From an uncultured Gammaproteobacteria bacterium (GTDB taxonomy: Bacteria; Pseudomonadota; Gammaproteobacteria; UBA9214): a stretch of DNA of 15,851 nt. The position numbers were made by a program, and so were the translations under genes. Where the stretch lies: NCBI GenBank assembly GCA_905480305.1, contig CAJQPV010000275.1, positions 1 to 15,851 on the forward strand, in the 5' to 3' direction. The notes beneath the pieces are model-generated. The model did no database searches, had not been told where the DNA came from, and saw nothing but the letters and a program-made list of their open reading frames with translations. Numbering within the stretch: position 1 is the stretch's first letter; the number at the start of each line of letters is the position of its first letter. Shown here piece after piece: positions 1-5,229 of the stretch.

Positions 1-1
1 T

Positions 2-1702
2 ATGTATCTTGAACATTTCAATCTGACGGAACGACCGTTCTCCATTACGCCTGATCCGCGTTTTCTCTATATGAGTGCGCGCCATCGCGAGGCGCTTGCC
101 CACCTGTTGTACGGGCTGAGTGAGGGTGGCGGCTTCGTGCAGCTGACCGGCGAAGTGGGTACCGGCAAGACCACCATCTGCCGCTGCCTGCTGGAGCAGG
201 TGCCGGACAATGTGGATATCGCGCTGGTACTGAATCCCAAGGTGACCTCGACCGAGCTGATTGCAACCGTCTGTGACGAGCTGGGTATTGAATATCCCGG
301 GGGTGATACCAGCATCAAGGCATTGACCGATGAGCTGAACCGCTACCTGCTGGATGCCCATGCGCGCGGTCGCCGTACGGTGCTGATCCTGGATGAGGCG
401 CAGAACCTGAGTGCGGATGTGCTCGAGCAGGTGCGGCTGCTGACCAACCTGGAAACGTCCACGCAAAAACTGCTGCAAATAGTCCTCATTGGCCAGCCGG
501 AGTTGCGCAGTATGCTGGCACGTGAAGATATGCGACAGCTCTCCCAGCGGGTGACGGCACGTTACCATCTTGATCCAATCAGCCGCGAGGAAGCCGGCGC
601 CTACATCCGCCACCGGCTGCAGATTTGCGGTACCACCCAGCCTGTCTTCAGCAAACGTTCGGTCGACAGAATTCAGCAACTCTCCGGTGGTATCCCGCGT
701 CTGATCAATGTGTTGTGCGACCGCTCGATGCTTGGCGCCTATGTGGAAGGCAAGGTACAGGTTGATCCGAAGGTGGTTAAAAAAGCCGCCCGCGAGGTGC
801 TGGCCGAAGATGATGATAGCGGTGAGCAGGGCGGCGGGCTTAAATGGGCCATGGCTGCGCTGTTACTGCTGCTGATTATTGGCCTGGCTGTCGTTTTACA
901 ACCCTGGCAGCAGACAGAGATTACTGCGTCGGTGCCCGCTGCTGAAGCGGAAAAGCCGGCAGAGATTATTACGCAAGCGGTTGTTGAACCGGTGTTTGAC
1001 GATGAGCTTCCGAATGAATCACGGGCACAGCCACTGGCGGAGCTCGGGACTGAACCGGAGCCGGAGCCCGAATCACCTACCCTGGCAGCGCTGTTGCTTG
1101 AAACTGACAAAGCCAACTACCGCGCGGCATGGACTGAACTGTTTTCCCTGTGGTCAGTGGAATTGCCCGCCAGTGTGAAGCCGGATTTCTGTGACTTTGC
1201 AAAACAGTATGGTTTGTTGTGCATGCTGGAGCAGGGCAACTGGAATACCTTGCGCCAGTTCAATCGCCCGGTGATATTACAACTGGCTACCGCGGATGGC
1301 CGGCGGGTGCCGGTGGTGTTGCAGTATCTGGATGATTCCATTGCGGAGCTCATTATCGGCAATGAGCTGTACCGGCTGGCCATTGAGCAGGTGGAGCAGA
1401 GCTGGTACGGGGACTACACCTTGTTACTGCAACCGCCGCCCGGAGGCCGCCTGTTTATGAAGATCGGTGACCGGGGGCCGGTAGTTTCCTGGCTGCGTCA
1501 GCAGCTGGAGTTGGCGCAAGGCGTGAAGATCCCGGGAGCAGATCCACTGGTTTTTGACTTTGCTCTGCAAAAACAGGTGCTGGATTTTCAGCGCAGGCAC
1601 GGGCTGGTGGCCGACGGCATAGTAGGCAAGAACACGATTATTCACTTGAATACAGAGTCAGGTCGGGAGGGTGTGCCCCGCTTGTTACCCGGGTCATTCT
1701 GA
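2..1702 (+). CDS. gspA: General secretion pathway protein A (ExeA/GspA-type AAA+ ATPase with peptidoglycan-binding domain)
   Basis: A 566-residue inner-membrane ATPase. In the Aeromonas ExeA/ExeB system the GspA-GspB complex binds peptidoglycan and helps the type II secretion secretin assemble in the outer membrane. The N-terminal AAA+ domain (about residues 1-270) opens with the family-typical MYLEHFNLTERPFSITPDP. It has a Walker A motif GEVGTGKTT at 50-58 and a Walker B motif LILDEAQ with D131-E132. A single membrane helix lies at about 282-302. It is followed by an acidic/Pro linker, a C39-peptidase-like region (about 390-480) and a PG_binding_1 domain (about 487-553, ending ...GLVADGIVGKNT). 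The start is the second base of the window, so its ribosome-binding site and promoter are not visible, but the N-terminus is complete by family comparison. gspB follows after 3 bases. No other gsp genes are present here, so the secretion locus proper must lie elsewhere. Confidence 0.93.
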   Translation: MYLEHFNLTERPFSITPDPRFLYMSARHREALAHLLYGLSEGGGFVQLTGEVGTGKTTICRCLLEQVPDNVDIALVLNPKVTSTELIATVCDELGIEYPGGDTSIKALTDELNRYLLDAHARGRRTVLILDEAQNLSADVLEQVRLLTNLETSTQKLLQIVLIGQPELRSMLAREDMRQLSQRVTARYHLDPISREEAGAYIRHRLQICGTTQPVFSKRSVDRIQQLSGGIPRLINVLCDRSMLGAYVEGKVQVDPKVVKKAAREVLAEDDDSGEQGGGLKWAMAALLLLLIIGLAVVLQPWQQTEITASVPAAEAEKPAEIITQAVVEPVFDDELPNESRAQPLAELGTEPEPEPESPTLAALLLETDKANYRAAWTELFSLWSVELPASVKPDFCDFAKQYGLLCMLEQGNWNTLRQFNRPVILQLATADGRRVPVVLQYLDDSIAELIIGNELYRLAIEQVEQSWYGDYTLLLQPPPGGRLFMKIGDRGPVVSWLRQQLELAQGVKIPGADPLVFDFALQKQVLDFQRRHGLVADGIVGKNTIIHLNTESGREGVPRLLPGSF

Positions 1703-1705
1703 GTT

Positions 1706-2380
1706 ATGTCCTATATTCTTGATGCATTAAAAAAGGCAGACCAGGAACGTTCTCTGGGTGAAGTACCTGACCTGGAAGCGGCGCATTGGGGTGAGCGGCG
1801 GCGCAAACGTGCATATCGCTGGGTGTGGATTGTGGCTGCGCTGTTGCTGATCAATGGCGTACTGCTGTACCTGTTGCTGGATCGCGATGAAGATTTGATC
1901 TCCGATGCCGGGGTAATGCCGGAATCGATCGACACCAAAACGGTAACACCGGTACCGCGAGCTGAAAAGGCAGTTGTGTCGCAGTCGCGTGACAAGGCGC
2001 GCCCGCGGGAGCCGGTTTATGTGCCGCCCGTGGCGCCGATCCGGAGTCCAGCGCCGAGAGTGCGGCAACTGCCGTCAGCGCCGTCAACAGCCGTTGTTGA
2101 TCCTGCACCTGTCTACGCGCCACCTGCACCGTCGCAGCCGACAGCCACATCAGATGTGCCAGAGTGGAACGATCTGTCGCTGGAGTTCCGCAGTGGACTG
2201 TCGATGCCGTCCATTGACGTACATGTTTATTCGGATGACCCGGGGCGCCGTTTTATTCTGATGGATCTGCAGAAATACAGGGAAGGCGAGACGCTCGGTA
2301 ACGGTGCGGTACTGGAGGAGATTCTGCCTGGCAGTATCCAGCTGTATTATCAGGGTAGCCGCTTCCGGGTCGCCAAATAA
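1706..2380 (+). CDS. gspB: General secretion pathway protein B (GspB/ExeB)
   Basis: A 224-residue bitopic inner-membrane protein, the partner of GspA. The N-terminus MSYILDALKKADQERSLGEVP is the hallmark of GspB. A basic segment (RRRKR, 31-35) precedes one membrane helix at about 39-58, so the N-terminus is cytoplasmic. Residues about 85-150 are a Pro/Val/Ala-rich periplasmic linker. The C-terminal T2SSB domain (about 155-222) carries the PSIDVHVYSDDPGRRFILMD segment and the closing SIQLYYQGSRFRV strand. The gene starts 3 bases after the gspA stop and has no strong Shine-Dalgarno sequence, which fits translational coupling. It ends only 5 bases from the stop of the converging slyD-like gene and I see no terminator between them. 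Family knowledge: GspA and GspB form a complex that inserts through peptidoglycan to assist secretin multimerisation. Confidence 0.92.
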   Translation: MSYILDALKKADQERSLGEVPDLEAAHWGERRRKRAYRWVWIVAALLLINGVLLYLLLDRDEDLISDAGVMPESIDTKTVTPVPRAEKAVVSQSRDKARPREPVYVPPVAPIRSPAPRVRQLPSAPSTAVVDPAPVYAPPAPSQPTATSDVPEWNDLSLEFRSGLSMPSIDVHVYSDDPGRRFILMDLQKYREGETLGNGAVLEEILPGSIQLYYQGSRFRVAK

Positions 2381-2385
2381 CTCCC

Positions 2386-2862
2386 TTATACAAGCACCTT
2401 GCGCTGACGTAGTTCTTCTTCTGTGGCGTCACGAATGCCCTGAATTTCGACTTCAAAGACCAGTGATTGTCCTGCAAGCGGATGATTGCCGTCGAGGCTG
2501 ACGATGCCGTTTTCTATCGCGGTTACCCTGAAAGTGAGCTCCTCTCCGTCTTCATCCTGACCAGTGATACTGCCGCCAGCCTCGACGACTTCGCCAGGGG
2601 GCAGTTCATCCAGTGGTACCTTGTGGAGCAGTTCAACTTTACGTTTTCCGAAGGCGTCATCGGCTAACAGCCGGGTAGTTACGATGTCGCCGGTAGTGTG
2701 TGTTTCCAGTTCGCTTTCCAGTTTCGGGAACAGTAACCCGGCTCCGTGCAGATAGCTGACCGGCGTACCGGTCGCCTCGCGGACCACCACGCCATCGGCA
2801 TTGGTGAGTGAGTACTGCATGGTAATAACCTTGTGCGGGCCAACGGTTTCGGGTTTGTTCAT
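2386..2862 (-). CDS. SlyD-type FKBP peptidyl-prolyl cis-trans isomerase
   Basis: A 158-residue cytoplasmic FKBP-family prolyl isomerase and probable chaperone. The FKBP half is recognisable from YSLTNADGVVV, the SYLHGAGLLFPKLE segment and DAFGKRKVELLHKVPLDELP. The inserted-flap (IF) chaperone domain lies in the middle. The SlyD signature DGNHPLAGQSLVFEVEIQGI, followed by RDATEEEL, closes the fold. The His/Cys-rich metal-binding tail of E. coli SlyD is absent; the protein ends QRKVLV. A role in nickel delivery like that of E. coli SlyD is therefore not supported. I take the start at 2862 because MNKPETVGPHKVITMQYSL supplies the first strand of the FKBP fold. The bases before this ATG are pyrimidine-rich and show no Shine-Dalgarno sequence. 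The internal Met15 is preceded by AAGG but would delete that strand. A near-consensus promoter lies upstream at 2902-2929, overlapping the promoter of the divergent hspQ. Confidence 0.9.
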   Translation of the reverse strand: MNKPETVGPHKVITMQYSLTNADGVVVREATGTPVSYLHGAGLLFPKLESELETHTTGDIVTTRLLADDAFGKRKVELLHKVPLDELPPGEVVEAGGSITGQDEDGEELTFRVTAIENGIVSLDGNHPLAGQSLVFEVEIQGIRDATEEELRQRKVLV

Positions 2863-2879
2863 AAGTAAGGATGTTTGCG

Positions 2880-2909
2880 TTGATAATTGAAAGTATTGTG
2901 TATTATACG
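2880..2909 (+). promoter_or_regulatory. Candidate sigma-70-type promoter for hspQ
   Basis: TTGATA (2880-2885, one mismatch to the -35 consensus) is followed 18 bases later by TATACG (2904-2909). TATTAT at 2901-2906, with a 15-base spacer, is an alternative -10. Transcription would begin near 2915 and leave a leader of about 80 bases before the hspQ ATG at 2997. I looked for a heat-shock sigma-32 type site (CTTGAAA with a C-rich -10) and did not find one. This is a prediction by eye. Confidence 0.4.
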
Positions 2910-2929
2910 TATGAAATATGGCCGGTGAA
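2902..2929 (-). promoter_or_regulatory. Candidate sigma-70-type promoter for the slyD-like gene
   Basis: On the minus strand TTCACC (2924-2929) and a perfect TATAAT (2902-2907) are separated by 16 bases. Transcription would start near 2895, giving a leader of about 33 bases before the start codon at 2862. The -10 box physically overlaps the -10 region of the divergent hspQ promoter, so the two promoters would compete for RNA polymerase. Confidence 0.45.
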
Positions 2930-2996
2930 CTTGCTCTGCCAGCCAGGGTCGAACAATTAATACTAGGATTCCAATGTAAATACAGGAACTGCGGTT

Positions 2997-3308
2997 ATGA
3001 AACAGGCTAAATTTTCCATCGGGCAGCGTATTCATCACAGGTTATTTGACTACCGGGGAGTGATTATAGATGTCGATCCCGAATTTTCCGGGACGGATGA
3101 ATGGTATGAGAACGTCGCTCAAAGCCAGCCACCCAAAGACGAGCCCTGGTATCACGTGCTGGTGCATGATGCCAATAATGAGACCTATGTGGCTGAACGT
3201 AACCTGTCGTCCGACCAGAGCGATGAGCCGGTCAAGCATCCCTTGCTGCGAGAGTTTTTTGTTGATTATGAGCAGGGTGTCTATACCACCGGTCGCCAGC
3301 CCAACTAG
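2997..3308 (+). CDS. hspQ: Heat shock protein HspQ (YccV family)
   Basis: A 103-residue small cytoplasmic protein. Family marks are KFSIGQRIHHRLFDYRGVI near the N-terminus, the acidic DVDPEFSGTDEWY segment, and PWYHVLVHDANNETYVAERN followed by HPLLREFFVDY. In E. coli, HspQ (YccV/Hsp15-like hemimethylated-DNA-binding fold) promotes degradation of mutant DnaA and acts as a specificity-enhancing factor for Lon-dependent proteolysis; in this organism that role is inferred by homology. An AGGA sits about 10 bases before the ATG. The next gene (TerB family) begins 41 bases after the stop and is probably on the same transcript. The length is typical of the family. Confidence 0.9.
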   Translation: MKQAKFSIGQRIHHRLFDYRGVIIDVDPEFSGTDEWYENVAQSQPPKDEPWYHVLVHDANNETYVAERNLSSDQSDEPVKHPLLREFFVDYEQGVYTTGRQPN

Positions 3309-3349
3309 AGCGACATGTTTTTCTGACCGCAAATATCAGGAAATAGAGC

Positions 3350-3799
3350 ATGATTACCACGATTCAGGTACTGCTGAAGAAATATACACGGTCTGCGGTG
3401 ATGCTGCAGGAGGACGGCGAGCAGGCGCTGCGTCTTGCTACAGCAGCATTACTGGTAGAGGTGGCACGCGCAGATGACCAGATAACAGAAGAAGAGCGTG
3501 CTGCAGCACGGCGCGTTGTCGAGAACGGCTATTCATTGTCTCCCGAACAGGCTCGTGAGCTCGTTGATACGGCTGAGCGCGAGGCTGCTAACGTGACCTC
3601 GCTTTATCCGTTTACCCGGCTCATTACCAGTGAGTGCAGTCTGGAGGACAGGGCGGAAATTGTCAGGATGCTGTGGGAAGTAACCCATGCCGACGGTCAT
3701 ATTGACGCTCATGAGGAACATCTGGTGAGGAAGGTAGCAAATCTGCTGTATGTGCCACACAGCCGTTTTATTCAAACCAGGCTGCAGACAACCGACTGA
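3350..3799 (+). CDS. TerB-family (tellurite resistance TerB-like) protein
   Basis: A 149-residue, all-helical cytoplasmic protein. It has the two characteristic acidic motifs of the TerB fold: ARADDQITEEER at residues 39-50 and HADGHIDAHEEHL at about 113-125. In the family these Asp/Glu clusters lie on facing helices and bind divalent metal. Many such stand-alone TerB proteins have no link to tellurite and no known function, and no other ter genes are visible here, so I would not infer tellurite resistance. AGGAA about 8 bases before the ATG supports the start. It follows hspQ by 41 bases in the same direction and converges on the HU gene. Confidence 0.82.
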   Translation: MITTIQVLLKKYTRSAVMLQEDGEQALRLATAALLVEVARADDQITEEERAAARRVVENGYSLSPEQARELVDTAEREAANVTSLYPFTRLITSECSLEDRAEIVRMLWEVTHADGHIDAHEEHLVRKVANLLYVPHSRFIQTRLQTTD

Positions 3800-3803
3800 C
3801 GGC

Positions 3804-3831
3804 TAAAAAAACGGGGTCGCACTGCGACCCC
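3804..3831 (-). terminator. Rho-independent terminator of the HU-family gene
   Basis: A perfect 9-bp stem (GGGGTCGCA at 3813-3821 paired with TGCGACCCC at 3823-3831) has a 1-base centre as written, in practice a 3-4 base loop. On the minus strand it is followed by seven T residues (the A run at 3805-3811). It therefore terminates leftward transcription leaving the HU gene, 12 bases beyond its stop codon. On the plus strand there is no T run after the stem, so it would be a poor terminator for the TerB gene, although the hairpin could still stabilise that transcript's end. Confidence 0.85.
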
Positions 3832-3842
3832 ATTGTCCGGTC

Positions 3843-4202
3843 TCAGACCATTTCTTTCAGGCCCTTGAGCGGCAGTACCTTCACAACATTGCGTGCCGGC
3901 TTTGCCTTGAACATCATTTCTTCGCCGGTGAAAGGGTTGGTGCCCTTGCGTGCCTTGGTAGCAGGCTTGCGAACAACCTTTACTTTCATCAGGCCGGGAA
4001 CGGTGTAAACACCTGGACCGCCTCTACCCTTGAGGTCACGCTTCATCAGTACTGCGAGTGCGTCGAATACGGCGCCGACATCTTTCCTGGTGAGGTCGGT
4101 TTTGTCAGCAATGAAGTTTAGTGTTTCAGATTTCGTAGTAGGTCTTTTTACAACTTTGGCAGTTGTTTTTTTCTTGGCGATTACTTTTTTCTTCGCAGCC
4201 AT
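3843..4202 (-). CDS. HU-family histone-like DNA-binding protein with Lys-rich N-terminal arm
   Basis: A 119-residue nucleoid protein. The first 26 or so residues (MAAKKKVIAKKKTTAKVVKR...) are a lysine/threonine/alanine arm absent from classical 90-residue HU. The HU/IHF fold follows: helices FIADKTDLTRKDVGAVFDAL, then the beta arm with RKGTNPFTGEE, the HU-typical N-P turn whose proline intercalates in the minor groove in HU/IHF structures, and the closing helix LKGLKEMV. I place the start at 4202, not at an in-frame ATG 57 bases upstream, because GAGGAGC (near 4211-4218) sits 8-9 bases before it and MAAKKK is the typical beginning. The gene is probably monocistronic, with its own promoter and a strong terminator. 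The tail likely adds non-specific DNA contacts (inference). Confidence 0.9.
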   Translation of the reverse strand: MAAKKKVIAKKKTTAKVVKRPTTKSETLNFIADKTDLTRKDVGAVFDALAVLMKRDLKGRGGPGVYTVPGLMKVKVVRKPATKARKGTNPFTGEEMMFKAKPARNVVKVLPLKGLKEMV

Positions 4203-4247
4203 CTGGTATAGCTCCTCTATATGAGTAATGAGTAAAACAGCACGCGT

Positions 4248-4274
4248 AAGATAGCACAATAAATAAAATGTTAA
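4248..4274 (-). promoter_or_regulatory. Candidate promoter of the HU-family gene
   Basis: On the minus strand TTAACA (4269-4274, five of six -35 positions) is followed after 15 bases by TATCTT (4248-4253). The surroundings are AT-rich. The start site would be near 4241 and the leader about 40 bases long, containing the GAGGAGC ribosome-binding site. The spacer is shorter than the preferred 17 bases, so confidence is limited. Confidence 0.35.
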
Positions 4275-4355
4275 AGTGTTTTTACGGCGGGAAATGCCTT
4301 CTATAGTAGACTTTTCTAGTCTTGCCAGATCATCTGTTCAAGACTGTTTATGAAG

Positions 4356-4388
4356 CCGGAAGTGTTGTTCACAAGTATTTCCGGTTTT
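4356..4388 (+). other. Inverted repeat with short T tract between the SnoaL-like and HU genes
   Basis: CCGGAA (4356-4361) pairs with TTCCGG (4379-4384). An inner GTG/CAC pair surrounds TTGTT, and TTTT (4385-4388) follows on the plus strand. No rightward gene ends here. On the minus strand, the direction of both flanking genes, no T run follows, so it is not a convincing terminator for the SnoaL-like gene. Its role is unknown. Confidence 0.3.
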
Positions 4389-4461
4389 GCCGGCACCCCC
4401 TGTAACGTCGCGAGCTGCAGGGTTCTGGTGTTTCTTTGTGGTGTGTAATATCCAGAAAACA

Positions 4462-4473
4462 CTGTAATTACAG
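4462..4473. other. Perfect 12-bp palindrome CTGTAATTACAG
   Basis: A gapless palindrome lies 16 bases beyond the stop of the SnoaL-like gene and about 190 bases upstream of the likely HU start site. It has the form of a dimeric regulator site, but no promoter I can recognise overlaps it convincingly. I saw no second copy in the window's promoter regions. Confidence 0.3.
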
Positions 4474-4489
4474 GTATTATAAGCCTATT

Positions 4490-4921
4490 TCAATGCAGCG
4501 CTGGTTTGTTTTCAGTATTCTCCGCTGTGTTGTTGTCATGCCTTGATGCCGGCGAGGCATGGTGCAGGATCATGTGCCAGCCTGATGCGTCACAGCGGTA
4601 GACGTTGGTAGCGATGACCCTGTGCTGTGTGTTGCCGGCAACAGTAATATTCTCATGCAGAATGTGAACCGCCAGCTGAGCGTCAGTGGTACTGGATATT
4701 TGATCCAGCTGGAAACGCAACTGCTTGCCATTCTTGAACAGCTGCTGCCAACTTTTCCTGACGGATGCGGTGCCCTGCAGTCGTTCCCCGAACGGATGTA
4801 TGCACTCGATTTCGGCTTGCCCGGCCCAGACCCCCATCATGCCTTCCAGATCTGCGTCCTCGAAGGCGCTATAGAAGGCCAGTTCTGCCGCCTCCGGGCT
4901 GTCATAGACAGGTTTTTTCAT
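4490..4921 (-). CDS. SnoaL-like / NTF2-superfamily protein
   Basis: A 143-residue protein of the cone-shaped NTF2/SnoaL fold. The sequence SPEAAELAFYSAFEDADLEGMMGVWAG, then IECIHPFGERLQGTASVRKSWQQLF, and the late GWHMILHHASPA are typical of the SnoaL_3 / DUF4440-like nuclear-transport-factor-2 proteins annotated in many proteobacteria. Members of the fold include isomerases, dehydratases and non-enzymatic binding proteins, so the substrate cannot be inferred. The start at 4921 (MKKPVYD) is preferred because GGGGG lies about 6 bases upstream. An in-frame ATG at 4933 would add MGAS and place that G run inside the gene. The last 15 residues (HDNNTAENTENKPALH) look disordered. The gene is transcribed away from the giant gene that begins at 5230. 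Confidence 0.75.
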   Translation of the reverse strand: MKKPVYDSPEAAELAFYSAFEDADLEGMMGVWAGQAEIECIHPFGERLQGTASVRKSWQQLFKNGKQLRFQLDQISSTTDAQLAVHILHENITVAGNTQHRVIATNVYRCDASGWHMILHHASPASRHDNNTAENTENKPALH

Positions 4922-5229
4922 GCTAGCCCCCATAATAAAAGTGTATTCAACTAACTGATTATTAATATAAATATTTGTTTATTTTGGTGGACTGCCTGGT
5001 GGTCCAGTTTTAATGCTCTACAGCCGATAACCCGGGTATCACGTCGTGTTTTCACGACCTGTGGCTGTCGTACAAACGCTATATGACGGCCATCTCCTGT
5101 AATAGCCGGTTAACCGCAGCATCCCTGTTAAAACGCTAAATATCAACACTCTCAAGCCGATAAGCAGTAGGTGGCTCTGTGCCGTAATGGGCTCCCTTGT
5201 CGGGGTTTTTTAATAACAGGTTGTAACCA
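4922..5229. other. Gene-free divergent region upstream of the giant cNMP/rhodanese/coiled-coil gene
   Basis: This stretch separates the leftward SnoaL-like gene from the rightward 1740-codon gene and must hold the promoters of both. Near 4945-4985 it is very AT-rich. GTCGTG-TTTT-CACGAC (5043-5058) is a perfect 6-bp stem with a 4-base loop. TGGAC/GTCCA (4988-4992 with 5002-5006) is a weaker one. A GGGG followed by six Ts lies at about 5201-5210, shortly before the start codon, with only a 4-bp partner upstream. I see no open reading frame with good support and no clear consensus promoter in either direction. Confidence 0.5.

Noticed and set aside
2386..2862. Nickel-binding SlyD sensu stricto
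   Set aside because: The His/Cys-rich metal-binding tail is absent, so only the isomerase/chaperone type is claimed.
3350..3799. Tellurite resistance locus
   Set aside because: Only a stand-alone TerB-fold protein is present, without terC, terD or terZ genes.
5043..5058. Hairpin GTCGTG-TTTT-CACGAC as a terminator
   Set aside because: No T run follows on either strand and no gene ends nearby. It is noted only as an inverted repeat in the upstream region of the giant gene.
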